A stretch of DNA of 64,000 nt from UBA970 sp049419605 (lineage in GTDB: Bacteria; Bacillota_I; Bacilli_A; RFN20; CAG-826): the NCBI GenBank assembly GCA_049419605.1, contig JBMSKF010000005.1, positions 1 through 64,000 on the forward strand. Direction: 5' to 3'. Under the pieces are notes generated by a model. That model was not told the origin of the DNA. It was given only the letters and a program-made list of their open reading frames with translations, and did no database searches. Within the stretch, counting starts at the first letter, position 1; the number at the start of each line of letters is the position of its first letter. The position numbers and the translations under genes were made by a program. Positions 8,716 to 18,976 of this stretch are shown here, in pieces.

Positions 8716-11700
8716 ATGAAAAAAACAAAATTAAACCTCCCTACATTGTTTACAAAACAAACTGGCATTTGGCTAGTTATTTTGTTTATGGGTCTTACCG
8801 GTTTTGTTTTTTTGATGGATCAGTCACCCGCACCGTTGAATGAAAATTTTAACACCTACCCTTTTATCCAACCCTCATTTGATTATGCTTATCAAACACA
8901 AGTTTATGGCATTCCAACTTATACTGCGAAACAAAATTTCTATCGAGAAGCAGGGGTTCCTCAAACGGGTTATGAGTCAAGTTACTTTGGAGATTCTCTC
9001 CAAGGAACTCCCATTGGAATTCTTGATGCAAACCATGGCAACATCGTAGAAAATTATACGGATGGAGATGAAGTATTTTTATTGGATCAAAGCGAAACCC
9101 TCTCTTTTGTTTATGACGGACAAGAGAGTGGAATTATCTCCTTAGCCTTAGATTATTACTTACTTGATCAAGGCACTGAAGACACTAAAATTGCTTTAAC
9201 CATTAATAATGAGTTTCAATTTTATGAATCGCAAACGTTGGTGCTTCCCGCTTCATGGATGTTTGCAGAAGATACCTTTCCTTTAGATCGTTATGAAAAT
9301 GAATTACAACCTCAATCTATCAAAGTTAATGCATGGTCAAATCATGTATTAAGAGATATGAAAGCGATGCATGCTTATCCCTATCAATTTTATGTTGAAT
9401 ATGGTGATGAAATTACCCTCCAATTTGTTAATGCAAAGGTTTTAGTAGGCAAGATTCAAGTTGTGACAAGCGAACCTCTCATTGACTATGCAACTTACCG
9501 TGAAGGAAGTCCTCATGCACCCGTGATCGATACTCTATCCATGATTTCTAGTCGGTCGATGGTGTCGCGAACCGATGCCTCGATTCGTTTAAGAACCGAG
9601 CAAGATGCGAGTAGTATGTATTACGATACTCAATTCTTAAAACTCAATACGATTTTTGGTGATAGCTGGGAACGTGGTGGGCAAACCATTTCCTATGAAG
9701 TTGATATCGAAACCAGTGGATATTATGCTTTGTCTTTCCGTTACCGCCAATACTTACAAAATGACATGGTGACGATGAGAAGTGTCTATATCAATGGAGA
9801 AGTCCCATTCCAAGAATTTTTAGCGATGGCGTTTCCTTATACGATGCAATTTAGAAACCGGACCTTAGCCCAAGACAATGGGGATCCTTACTATGTTTAT
9901 TTAGAAGAAGGCATCAATACAATCAGCCTTGAAGCGGTTAATTATGCCTATCGCTTTGCCTTAGAAACCCTGCAAACCATCATGTCTCAAATTCAACAAC
10001 TCGCACTCTCTATCAAACGATATACAGCAGGGAGTAATGATTTATACCGTGATTGGGAAATCGAAACGTATTTTCCTCAAGCAAAAAATCAAATGCTTGG
10101 TTGGGCTGATCAACTCGATGCCATGTATACACATTTATTAAATTTATCCATTAATCGTAATCCTTCTCAACTTGCCAATGTCAAAGTGAGTAGTGCAAGA
10201 TTAAGAACTTTTGCGAATCAAATTAATCGCTTACCAGGATTAATGGTGCAATTTGCCGATGGTGATTCTAGTGTCAATCAAATGCTGGGCGCATTGCTAC
10301 AAGAAATGATGCGATCTTCTTTAGAAATCGAACGTATCATGATTCATGGTGATGTTAGTTTGCCACGATCCACTGCCACCTTCTTCCGTAGTGCTTACGA
10401 AGGCAGCGCTCGATTGGTTCTTTCTTTTATTAATAATCCATATTCAGCAACACAAATGGATGAAGAACAAATTAACGTTTGGGTTAACTTCCCAAGACCC
10501 TATATCGAAATCATGCAGGCGATGATTGATCAATTTTATCCCGGTGACCGCGAAGTCAAACTTTCGCAAATGCCTGATGAAAATAAATTAATTCTTTCTA
10601 ATATCTCTGGTCAATCTCCAGATGTTGCGGTCGGTGTAAATCACTGGATTCCTTATGATTTTGCTGCACGTGATGCCGCGATGGATTTAAGACAGTTTGA
10701 TGGGTATACCGAAACGGTTTCTCAATTTTCTAAAGGGGCAATGATCCCTTACGTCTTTGAAGAAGGGGTGTATGGTTTACCTTTAACGCAAAATTTCTGG
10801 GTCACATTTTATCGTCGCGACATTATGGAATCGATTGGTGTCAATACCATTCCTCAAACATGGGATGAAATTATTGGTATTTTACCTTTATTACAAAGTT
10901 ATGGGCTAAATTACTTCTTACCCCTTTCGCAATTTTCAGGTTTAAAACCATTTGTTGCAACATTACCCTTTATCCATCAATTTGGTGGACAACTTTATGC
11001 AGAAGACGGCATGAGTACGACAATCAATGAAGAAAATACTTTAAAAGGGATCACCTTAATGGCGGAACTTTTTACCCTCTATAATATCCCCAAATTCGTC
11101 GCAAGTTTTTATAATCAATTCCGATATGGAACGTTGCCGATTGGCATTGGAGATTTAGGAACGTATTTACTATTATCAAGTGCTGCAAGTGAATTAGACG
11201 GATTATGGGCAATGGATTTACATCCCGGATATCAAGACCCCGTGACTCAAGAGATCAATCGTTCGAGCGCGACTGGTGCTCAAGGGTCGATGATTTTGGC
11301 AAATACCAATATTCCTGAAGATAGTTGGGATTTCTTGTCTTGGTGGATGTCGACACCTATTCAAACTTTATTTGGTTCCACGCTTCAAAGTACCTATGGC
11401 AAAACCTATTTCTGGAACTCTGCTAACTTAGAGGCTTTTGCTGAATCAAGTATGCCTGAAGAATATAAGTCAGTTGTTTTAGCGCAATGGGAATATGCTT
11501 TAGAAGCTAGTCGGATTCCTGGCACTTATATGGTGGAACGAGAATTATCCAATGCTTGGACCAATATTGTCTTTCAAGGAATCAATCCACGCCAAGCGAT
11601 TGATGAAGCAGTGAGAATTTCTAATCGGGAAATTATTTATAAGATGGCCGAATTCGGTTACACCTTCCAAGGTGAAATTTTACGACCGTATCCTGTGCCG

Positions 11701-11742
11701 ACGATTGATAATATAGATTGGTGGTTGACTCAACATGCTTAA
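8716..11742 (+). CDS. Membrane-anchored multidomain solute-binding protein with N-terminal carbohydrate-binding-like domains
   Basis: The 1008-residue product starts with a hydrophobic anchor (about 14-37, IWLVILFMGLTGFVFLM). Two beta-sandwich regions follow (about 100-270 and 315-420; the second, with SGYYALSFRYR and LEEGINTISLEAVNY, looks like CBM6/35). A helical linker leads to a full type 1 solute-binding domain from about residue 586 to the end. It overlaps the next permease gene by 8 bases. I chose the ATG at 8716 because an in-frame ATG at 8656 lies inside the previous gene; no clear ribosome-binding site precedes 8716. The fusion suggests glycan capture and hand-over to the transporter in one chain. 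Ligand unproven. Confidence 0.75.
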   Translation: MKKTKLNLPTLFTKQTGIWLVILFMGLTGFVFLMDQSPAPLNENFNTYPFIQPSFDYAYQTQVYGIPTYTAKQNFYREAGVPQTGYESSYFGDSLQGTPIGILDANHGNIVENYTDGDEVFLLDQSETLSFVYDGQESGIISLALDYYLLDQGTEDTKIALTINNEFQFYESQTLVLPASWMFAEDTFPLDRYENELQPQSIKVNAWSNHVLRDMKAMHAYPYQFYVEYGDEITLQFVNAKVLVGKIQVVTSEPLIDYATYREGSPHAPVIDTLSMISSRSMVSRTDASIRLRTEQDASSMYYDTQFLKLNTIFGDSWERGGQTISYEVDIETSGYYALSFRYRQYLQNDMVTMRSVYINGEVPFQEFLAMAFPYTMQFRNRTLAQDNGDPYYVYLEEGINTISLEAVNYAYRFALETLQTIMSQIQQLALSIKRYTAGSNDLYRDWEIETYFPQAKNQMLGWADQLDAMYTHLLNLSINRNPSQLANVKVSSARLRTFANQINRLPGLMVQFADGDSSVNQMLGALLQEMMRSSLEIERIMIHGDVSLPRSTATFFRSAYEGSARLVLSFINNPYSATQMDEEQINVWVNFPRPYIEIMQAMIDQFYPGDREVKLSQMPDENKLILSNISGQSPDVAVGVNHWIPYDFAARDAAMDLRQFDGYTETVSQFSKGAMIPYVFEEGVYGLPLTQNFWVTFYRRDIMESIGVNTIPQTWDEIIGILPLLQSYGLNYFLPLSQFSGLKPFVATLPFIHQFGGQLYAEDGMSTTINEENTLKGITLMAELFTLYNIPKFVASFYNQFRYGTLPIGIGDLGTYLLLSSAASELDGLWAMDLHPGYQDPVTQEINRSSATGAQGSMILANTNIPEDSWDFLSWWMSTPIQTLFGSTLQSTYGKTYFWNSANLEAFAESSMPEEYKSVVLAQWEYALEASRIPGTYMVERELSNAWTNIVFQGINPRQAIDEAVRISNREIIYKMAEFGYTFQGEILRPYPVPTIDNIDWWLTQHA

Positions 11743-12631
11743 TCGATTATTAGATCGGATGAATCGCCCTGCTTGGTTTATTTTCCCTTATTGGTTTTTG
11801 TTTGCAGTCTTCATTGTGGTACCTGTTGTCGCTGCAATTGGATTATCCTTCACGTTCTTTAATTCCATACAAACTCCAACCTTTATTGGCATTACAAACT
11901 ATATTGAATTAATTACTTTAGACACTGTCTTTATGCGATACGTATTACCCAACACCTTGCGTTTTGCATTTATTGTGGGACCAGTTGGGTATGCATTGTC
12001 CTTTATGGTTGCATGGATGTTATCCCACTTACCGAAAAGACCAAGAACGATTTTAGCAATCATCTTTTATTCACCTTCTTTAACTGCAGGGGTTGCTATG
12101 GCAGCGATGTGGCGCATTATCTTTTCTGGAGATGCTCAAGGTTACTTGAATGCGATTATGTTGGATTTAGGTTTGATTGTAGAACCGATTCAATTTTTAC
12201 AAAATCCTGATATGCTCATGACCATTATGATTGTGGTGTCATTATGGAGTTCCATCGGGGTTGGTTTCTTAGCCATGCTTGCCGGGATTTTAAACGTTGA
12301 TCGTACACTATATGAAGCGGCTTATATTGATGGCATCAAAAATTGGTTCCAAGAAATTATTTATGTCACCATCCCAGCGATGAAGCCACAAATGATTTTT
12401 GGTGCAGTCATGGCTGTCGTGGGTACTTTCCAAGCAGGTGCAATTGGTGTTGCTTTGTCGGGAACCAATCCTACGCCAAATTATGCCGGTCAATTGATTG
12501 TAAATCACATTGAAGACTTTGGTTTCATTCGTTACATGATGGGTTACGCGGCGAGTATTTCCGTCATTCTATTGTTGATGGTGTATGCGATTTCTAAGGT
12601 AACGTGGAAGTTTTTAGGAGAAAAAGATTAA
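11735..12631 (+). CDS. Sugar ABC transporter permease, MalF/LacF type (first pair)
   Basis: This 298-residue inner-membrane permease has six predicted membrane segments. Its EAA loop (EAAYIDGIKNWFQEI, near residue 194) contacts the ATPase. WFIFPYWFLFAVFIVVPVV at the N-terminus is typical of MalF-like permeases without the large periplasmic loop. The stop codon overlaps the start of the next permease (TAATG), so the two are translationally coupled. No ATPase gene is encoded in the locus; a shared MsmK-type ATPase elsewhere is likely. Confidence 0.92.
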   Translation: MLNRLLDRMNRPAWFIFPYWFLFAVFIVVPVVAAIGLSFTFFNSIQTPTFIGITNYIELITLDTVFMRYVLPNTLRFAFIVGPVGYALSFMVAWMLSHLPKRPRTILAIIFYSPSLTAGVAMAAMWRIIFSGDAQGYLNAIMLDLGLIVEPIQFLQNPDMLMTIMIVVSLWSSIGVGFLAMLAGILNVDRTLYEAAYIDGIKNWFQEIIYVTIPAMKPQMIFGAVMAVVGTFQAGAIGVALSGTNPTPNYAGQLIVNHIEDFGFIRYMMGYAASISVILLLMVYAISKVTWKFLGEKD

Positions 12632-13509
12632 TGGCCTCAAAATTTTTAGGAACACAAATTAATCCGGACCGTTTCCATAAAGGACAACTTCCTTTTTTCA
12701 TTATTCTCATTTCATTTTCTGTCTTGATGATCTTACCGATTTTATTTATCATCAATCACGCCTTTAAACCACAGTCAGAACTCTTTGCCTATCCTCCTGC
12801 ATTTTTTGTAAAAAATCCAACCCTTGATAACTTTATTGAACTCGCTAGACTTGTTTCAACATCAGGCGTTCCTTTTTCTCGTTATGTTTTAAATAGTTTG
12901 TTCATCACGGGTATCGGCGTTGGCTTGGCAATTTTATTTACCGCTTTATCCGCTTATGGTTTAGCCAAATTGCATTTTAAAGGAAAGAAATTATTATTTG
13001 AAATCAATACGATTTCTTTAATGTTTGTGCCAATCGCGGTGCAAATTCCTCGTTATATTGTGGTGGCCCAATCAGGAATGATTGATACCTATTTCGCTCA
13101 TATTTTCCCGCTAATTACCATGCCTGTCGCTATGTTTTTAATCAAACAATTCATCGATCAAATTCCTAATGATTTTATTGAAGCCGCGCGTATTGATGGG
13201 GCTAGTGAGATGCAAATATTCTTTAAAGTCATCATGCCGATGATTGCTCCAGCAGTTGCCACTGTTGGTATTCTTGCTTTCCAATTAATTTGGAATGATA
13301 CCTCCACTTCAACCTTATTTATTAATGACGAAAGTTTAAGAACGTTAGCATTTTTCTTACAAACTTTAACTTCAGGAGTTGGTAATACCATTGCTGGACA
13401 AGGAATGGCGGCTGCGGCATCGTTATTAATGTTTATTCCTAATTTAGTCTTGTTTGTCATCTTACAAAGTCAAGTGATGTCCACGATGGCGCACTCGGGG
13501 TTGAAGTAA
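12631..13509 (+). CDS. Sugar ABC transporter permease, MalG type (first pair)
   Basis: The 292-residue product is the MalG-like partner of the preceding gene, with EAARIDGASEMQIFFKVIMP as EAA loop near residue 184 and six membrane segments. An upstream in-frame GTG at 12604 exists, but the ATG at 12631 overlaps the previous stop and has AGGAG ten bases before it. It ends one base before the next gene. Confidence 0.92.
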   Translation: MASKFLGTQINPDRFHKGQLPFFIILISFSVLMILPILFIINHAFKPQSELFAYPPAFFVKNPTLDNFIELARLVSTSGVPFSRYVLNSLFITGIGVGLAILFTALSAYGLAKLHFKGKKLLFEINTISLMFVPIAVQIPRYIVVAQSGMIDTYFAHIFPLITMPVAMFLIKQFIDQIPNDFIEAARIDGASEMQIFFKVIMPMIAPAVATVGILAFQLIWNDTSTSTLFINDESLRTLAFFLQTLTSGVGNTIAGQGMAAAASLLMFIPNLVLFVILQSQVMSTMAHSGLK

Positions 13510-13510
13510 T

Positions 13511-15553
13511 ATGAAACGCTGGTTATATCTAGTTCTTTTTGCAAACTTAGGTTTGTTATTACCGCAAAGAACGGTAGTACCCACGCTTGCAGATAATGGA
13601 TTGCCCTATCAAACTTACACTTATGCAAGTTCACGGCAACAACTTATCCAAACCCAAGATGCATATTTACCGTTATCTCTTGCAACGCAACTTGGTGATT
13701 TCACCCTATCATCACCCCAAGATGTTTACGTGGATTCACAAGATATTATCTATGTTGCTGATAAAGGTAGAAAATCCATCATCAAATATAATTTGCAAAA
13801 TGATGAAGCGATTGAAATTGGTTTAGGTATACTCAACGAACCAACAGGTGTCCATGTTGATGAATTAGGTTCGATTTATGTGGCAGACTTTGCCAATAAA
13901 AAAGCTTATCAGTTCATCAATGATGACGGGGAATATAGGGTACAAACCGAGTATCAAAAACCTCTTAATTCACCTTTCTTTGGTGAAGAAGATCCCTTTG
14001 ATCCTACCAAAGTTGTCACCGATCGAGGCGGCAACGTCTATGTTTTACTTGCCGGTAACGTGAACGGTCTTGCTCAGTTTAAAAATAATGGTGAATTCTT
14101 TGGTTATTTCGGTGGCAATCGAATTCCAGCCACAATTGCAAACACCATTCGTTCGCTATTGTTTGATGAAGAAACAAGACGTAACTTTTTCCAAATCATT
14201 CCTAAGCCTGTTTATAACCTTAGTATTGATCAAAGTGGTTTAATTTTAACCTCTACCAAAGACCAAGATGGATACTTAAAACTCAACATTGCTAACGTCA
14301 TCTATAATCAATCGGTTTGGGGTTTTAATACAGTTGAAGATATTGCGGTTGGTCCGTATAACACGATTTATACGTTAACCTCTGAAGGTTATATCGTTGA
14401 GTATGATCCTAATGGTTCCGTGCTATTTTTATTTTCAGGTCCGGACGCCATTGGGCAAAAAGGATTATTTAAACGAGCCAAAGGGATCGCGATTGATTCC
14501 CGAAATAATTTATATGCAGTTGATGAAGCAACTGGCGCACTCCAAATTTTTATTCCAACCGAATTTGCAAATTTAGTTCATGATGCTATCGATTTATACT
14601 TTGATGGAAAATATGCCGAATCTTTGGTCCCTTGGCAAAACGTCTTAAAAATGAATCGGCTTTTTGACCTTGCAAATCAAGGATTGGGTGACGCTTATTT
14701 TGCTTTACAAGATTATGAATCTGCCTTAACTTACTATCGATTAGCGAGAGATACTAGAGGTTATTCCAATGCTTACTGGGAAGTTCGAAACCAATTCCTG
14801 TTAGTCAATGGCAATGCTTTCGTCGTTTTCTTAATGATACTTATCGCTTTCTATGTGGTTCGCAAATTCATTCCTGGCTATGTTTGGGTGCAAACGCAAA
14901 TCCATAATTTAAAACAAAAAACCACGCTTCCTAATTGGATTAAAGAACTCCAATTTCCTTTCCAAGTGTTTGCCAAACCGGTTGATGGATATGATGATAT
15001 CAAACGTCATCAAACCTTTAGCAACCGCAGTGCGCTTATTTATTTAATCGCATTCTTTGTCGCGTATTTAATTTGGATATACGAAACCAACTTTTTATTT
15101 AACGGTTTAATCTCTTCTGAAATTAATATAGTTGAACAAGTGATTGGTGTCTTTGTTCCATTTGGTTTGTGGGTTGTTAGTAACTACTTAGTTTGTTCCA
15201 TACGAGATGGCGATGGTAAATTATCGGAAGTATTTCAAGCATCAGCCTTAACATTATTGCCAATGATTATCACCTTCCCAATTCTGACGATCATTTCGCA
15301 TGGGTTAACGGCAAATGAAAGCTTTATTTATGATTTGATATATGGCATTGGTGTGAGCTTTACCGTGATATATATGTTTATCATGGTGAAAGAAATTCAT
15401 TTCTATGACATCAAACCGACGTTTAAAAACATTCTCATCACGATCTTTACTGCCATTATGTTACTTGCTTTAACCTTAATTATTGTCTTCTTGCTTGGAG
15501 AAGTTTATCAATTGATCGCCGATATCATTCAGGAGGTGAATAGCCGTGTTTAA
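13511..15553 (+). CDS. NHL beta-propeller / TPR / Yip1 membrane protein associated with sugar ABC transporter
   Basis: A 680-residue protein with a signal sequence and NHL-type beta-propeller repeats (about 60-350; PQDVYVDSQDIIYVADKGR, PTGVHVDELGSIYVADFANK). A short TPR region follows (about 365-430, AESLVPWQNVLKMNRLFDLA), then one membrane helix near 433-455 and a C-terminal multi-helix Yip1-like domain (about 500-675). It lies between the two permease pairs with one-base and 8-base junctions, so it is probably part of the transporter or couples it to the surface. To my knowledge similar YIP1-family proteins occur beside DUF5696 and sugar permeases in other Firmicutes, but no biochemical role is established. 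Function is open. Confidence 0.7.
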   Translation: MKRWLYLVLFANLGLLLPQRTVVPTLADNGLPYQTYTYASSRQQLIQTQDAYLPLSLATQLGDFTLSSPQDVYVDSQDIIYVADKGRKSIIKYNLQNDEAIEIGLGILNEPTGVHVDELGSIYVADFANKKAYQFINDDGEYRVQTEYQKPLNSPFFGEEDPFDPTKVVTDRGGNVYVLLAGNVNGLAQFKNNGEFFGYFGGNRIPATIANTIRSLLFDEETRRNFFQIIPKPVYNLSIDQSGLILTSTKDQDGYLKLNIANVIYNQSVWGFNTVEDIAVGPYNTIYTLTSEGYIVEYDPNGSVLFLFSGPDAIGQKGLFKRAKGIAIDSRNNLYAVDEATGALQIFIPTEFANLVHDAIDLYFDGKYAESLVPWQNVLKMNRLFDLANQGLGDAYFALQDYESALTYYRLARDTRGYSNAYWEVRNQFLLVNGNAFVVFLMILIAFYVVRKFIPGYVWVQTQIHNLKQKTTLPNWIKELQFPFQVFAKPVDGYDDIKRHQTFSNRSALIYLIAFFVAYLIWIYETNFLFNGLISSEINIVEQVIGVFVPFGLWVVSNYLVCSIRDGDGKLSEVFQASALTLLPMIITFPILTIISHGLTANESFIYDLIYGIGVSFTVIYMFIMVKEIHFYDIKPTFKNILITIFTAIMLLALTLIIVFLLGEVYQLIADIIQEVNSRV

Positions 15554-17912
15554 ACTTTCACGATTCATCATTCCGATGATTGTATTACCCGTATTAATTG
15601 TGACAACCCAAGAGGATCCAACATTAATGGTTGCTCCTCGTGTTGATAATTTTGCTTTTATTGAAAACCAATTATTGAGTAGTTCAAGATACACGCAAGT
15701 AGATGAACAAAATGCGGCTGTTTTAAACCGTTTCGAAGATGACTTTCACTTACAATATAGCGAAGAACAACTTGATATTCTTGGTTATGAGTTAATGTTA
15801 GAAAATAACAACCTTAATCTTTATTTTGAAAAAGATTCTTTTTCATTGTTGCTTGAGGATAAGGCAACTGGTTATATGTTATCTTCGCGTCCAGAATTCC
15901 AAGGGTATTCTGAAACCAGAGAAGATAACACAGCGAATCGTAATCAAATGAATTCAGGTTTATGGATTGAATCAATCCGAACCAATAATATTAGTAGCAG
16001 TGCAATTAAAGTAGAATCGTTGTACACCATTGCAGATGTAAGTTATCAAACGAATGGTTCGCAGGATTTAACCAACATTGATTGGACAAGACCTTATTTA
16101 ATTGAGGCGAATAGTTATCAACGTAGTCGAGTACAAGTCACCACTTCATCTATTAATGAAACAAGTTTTAAATCCACGATTCAGATTACAAACTATGGTT
16201 TTAGTTTTGACATCACCATTGGCTTAGAATCGAATGGATTTTCTGTTCGTTTTAATCCAACAACTATCCAAGAAAATAATGATCAATATCGCTTACTTGG
16301 ATTACAATTTTTCCCATATTTTGGTTCTGCTCGTGAGGATATTTATCCCGGTTATGTTGTCATTCCAGATGGCGTTGGTGCATTAGTCAGAACCAATCAA
16401 CGTTTTGATAAAACCTATCAATCTGATTATTATGGTTCAGATTTAGGTTATCTAAGAAACTCGGTTGCCTCGTTATCCCTTCCTATTTATGGCATGATTC
16501 ATCAAGTCAATCGTATTGGTTTTTATCATGACATAGTTGAGGGTGCAGAACATGCAACCTTATTAGCGAATTTCTGGGGTAGAAACACTCGTTATCATCG
16601 CATCACAAATCGATATAACGTTCGACGTATTTATCGAAATATCATTAATCGTGCTGGTGATGGTCAAGATGTTATTCCTACAGAAATGATTACGCAACCT
16701 TATGAAGGGGTTTACCGTATTTTAAAAGAAGACCAAGCTAATTACGTTGGCGTGGCAAAATCTTATCAAAATGAATTAGCAACTCGGCAAGCTATTCAAG
16801 CATTAGAAAACACAGAAACACCGATTCAACTTGCCATGCTAATTCACGAACAAGAACCTACTTTTTTTGGCACATCACGATTAACCATGACTTCAATGGA
16901 TGATGTTCAACGCATGCGAGATGAACTCAATGAACAAGGTATTGATGAGCAGCTTATCGTCTTAAAAGGATGGTCTGGCGATGGGTATGCTTACCGCCAA
17001 CCATACTATTTTAATTTACCCGATCGTCAAGGATTATTAGATGTGATTGCAGACGTCAACGAAGATGGCCAGCATCTATTCCTTGAACAGGACTATCTTG
17101 TGAGTAGTGAACTTTCTCGCCGAGTTGAATTTAATCGCGATGTCGCACGAAATTACTCTAAATTAAAAATGAGTTATCGTCTCAATCGCTTGGATAATCA
17201 ACCGATTAATGAGTATTATCTTTACCCAACCATCGCTCAAGAAAAACTAGCAAATGATATCGCAGTGATAGATGACTTAGGGGCAAGCGGATTTGCATTC
17301 CCTCATCTTGGTCAAACCTTATTTAGCTATTATGATGATCAACGAATCAACCGTTCTGAAACTTTACAAATTGTGACCGATATGGCTGCATCATTAAACC
17401 GCTCAGCGATGAATCGGCCATCTGCCTACATGTTCCCGTATGTCAGTCATTATTTAGAAATGCCAATCACAAATAGTCAGCTGGATTTATTTACTGACTT
17501 AGTGCCACTTGTTCCTTATGTGTTAAAAGGGTATGTGCCCACCTTCACACCTTATTTAAACTTTAATGCTTTAGGAAAAGAACGACTACTCCAAATGATT
17601 GATTTTGCAGTGAATCCAAGTTATTTATTAACCGATCAACCAAGTAGCGCGCTTCGTTATACTTATAGCAATAAATACTTCACCACCGCTTATAGTGATT
17701 TCAAAGATGACATCCAAGATGTGTATCAATATATTGCAACTGCATTAAATCCGGTGTTGGGAACTACGGTCGCTGAACGAACGATGGTACAAACCGGGGT
17801 TAGTCGCATTGTCTATGATAATGGCGTCACCTTATATATTAATTACCGTTCTACACCTGTTACCGTTGATCAACTGACGATTGCGGCATTAGACTATGAG
17901 GTTGTGTTATGA
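15546..17912 (+). CDS. DUF5696-family secreted/membrane-anchored protein of sugar ABC locus
   Basis: This 788-residue protein has a short N-terminal hydrophobic segment (SRFIIPMIVLPVLIVT) that should anchor or export it. A large extracytoplasmic region follows. PGYVVIPDGVGALVR near residue 272 and the following LPIYGMIHQVNRIGFYH stretch fit the DUF5696 family. The C-terminal half (LIVLKGWSGDGY and later MFPYVSHYLEMP) could be a TIM-barrel-like fold related to glycosidases, but I see no assignable catalytic pair. Start GTG follows AGGAGG nine bases upstream and overlaps the previous gene by 8 bases; it overlaps the next permease by ATGA. Role unknown; a glycan-handling subunit is an inference. 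Confidence 0.7.
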   Translation: MFKLSRFIIPMIVLPVLIVTTQEDPTLMVAPRVDNFAFIENQLLSSSRYTQVDEQNAAVLNRFEDDFHLQYSEEQLDILGYELMLENNNLNLYFEKDSFSLLLEDKATGYMLSSRPEFQGYSETREDNTANRNQMNSGLWIESIRTNNISSSAIKVESLYTIADVSYQTNGSQDLTNIDWTRPYLIEANSYQRSRVQVTTSSINETSFKSTIQITNYGFSFDITIGLESNGFSVRFNPTTIQENNDQYRLLGLQFFPYFGSAREDIYPGYVVIPDGVGALVRTNQRFDKTYQSDYYGSDLGYLRNSVASLSLPIYGMIHQVNRIGFYHDIVEGAEHATLLANFWGRNTRYHRITNRYNVRRIYRNIINRAGDGQDVIPTEMITQPYEGVYRILKEDQANYVGVAKSYQNELATRQAIQALENTETPIQLAMLIHEQEPTFFGTSRLTMTSMDDVQRMRDELNEQGIDEQLIVLKGWSGDGYAYRQPYYFNLPDRQGLLDVIADVNEDGQHLFLEQDYLVSSELSRRVEFNRDVARNYSKLKMSYRLNRLDNQPINEYYLYPTIAQEKLANDIAVIDDLGASGFAFPHLGQTLFSYYDDQRINRSETLQIVTDMAASLNRSAMNRPSAYMFPYVSHYLEMPITNSQLDLFTDLVPLVPYVLKGYVPTFTPYLNFNALGKERLLQMIDFAVNPSYLLTDQPSSALRYTYSNKYFTTAYSDFKDDIQDVYQYIATALNPVLGTTVAERTMVQTGVSRIVYDNGVTLYINYRSTPVTVDQLTIAALDYEVVL

Positions 17913-18976
17913 AGACAAAAAGACCTTCTATTTTTAAACAATTCTTAACGCGTCTTTTGAATTTGATGGAATCAATGAGTCAATTTTACCAAGCTAAGAT
18001 TCAACCTCCCTTAGACCGTTTTGTTTATCGCTTAAAACATAATTTTATTTATCGAGAAATCGGTAATACAGTGAAAATATTTTCCTTAATCACCATTCGT
18101 ATTACAAGAAAACGTCGGCATGCATTTTATGGCTATCTATTTATTTTGATATGGTTAATTGGGATTGCGATTTTTACCTTATATCCCTTAGGATATTCAT
18201 TTTATTTAAGTTTTCATGAAGCCTATTACAACTTACAAGAAGGCGTTATTACCACATTCATCGGCTTCACGAATTATGTCAACATATTCAGAAGTCAAAC
18301 CCTTGTGCCTGCTTATAGCAATTATTTAGGAAGAATGGTGGTTGCGGTTCCCATCATCATTGTCTTTTCAATCATCATTGCCGTCCTCGTCAATATGCCA
18401 ATCAAGACCAAAAGTTTGTGGCGAACTGTTTTCTTTTTACCGGTGATTATTTCAACGGGTCCTGTCATCAATGAATTGAATGCTCAAAGTGCGATTACTT
18501 TACCCAATTTACAGGCGAGCGGAATCTATAGTTATATCGTCAATAATTTACCAAGCTTTTTAGCAGATCCTTTAACCACTGTCATTAATTCCATGCTTTT
18601 AATCCTATGGTATGCAGGGATTCCTATCCTCATTTATTTAGCAGGATTACAAAAAATTGATCCGAGTTTATATGAAGCCGCCAGTATGGATGGCGCCTCA
18701 CCTTGGATGCGTTTTTGGAAAATTACCTTACCATCATTAATGCCGTTTACCGGTATTTCCATTGTCTATGTTGTGGTATCGATGTCCTTATTTGTTGAAC
18801 CAGGTGGCATATTAGATTTAACAAGGACCCACATGTTAGTGGGGGCTCCTGATTCTGCATTCTGGTTTGGATATGGATATGCAGCAGCGATGGCGTGGGT
18901 ATATTTCATTTGTATGGTCTTATTGATTCTAGTTTTTACAAGTCTTACCCGAGAAAAAAGAGGTAAAGTAAAATGA
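17909..18976 (+). CDS. Sugar ABC transporter permease, MalF/LacF type (second pair), N-terminally extended
   Basis: The 355-residue permease carries a cytoplasmic basic extension of about 70 residues before the first membrane helix (RRHAFYGYLFILIWLIGIA). The EAA loop is YEAASMDGASPWMRFWKI near residue 254. ATGA overlaps join it to genes on both sides. It differs clearly from the first MalF-like permease, so the two pairs are not a recent duplication. Confidence 0.92.
   Translation: MKTKRPSIFKQFLTRLLNLMESMSQFYQAKIQPPLDRFVYRLKHNFIYREIGNTVKIFSLITIRITRKRRHAFYGYLFILIWLIGIAIFTLYPLGYSFYLSFHEAYYNLQEGVITTFIGFTNYVNIFRSQTLVPAYSNYLGRMVVAVPIIIVFSIIIAVLVNMPIKTKSLWRTVFFLPVIISTGPVINELNAQSAITLPNLQASGIYSYIVNNLPSFLADPLTTVINSMLLILWYAGIPILIYLAGLQKIDPSLYEAASMDGASPWMRFWKITLPSLMPFTGISIVYVVVSMSLFVEPGGILDLTRTHMLVGAPDSAFWFGYGYAAAMAWVYFICMVLLILVFTSLTREKRGKVK

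Noticed and set aside
13158..13460. 100-codon minus-strand frame opposite a permease
   Set aside because: Shadow of a hydrophobic coding region.
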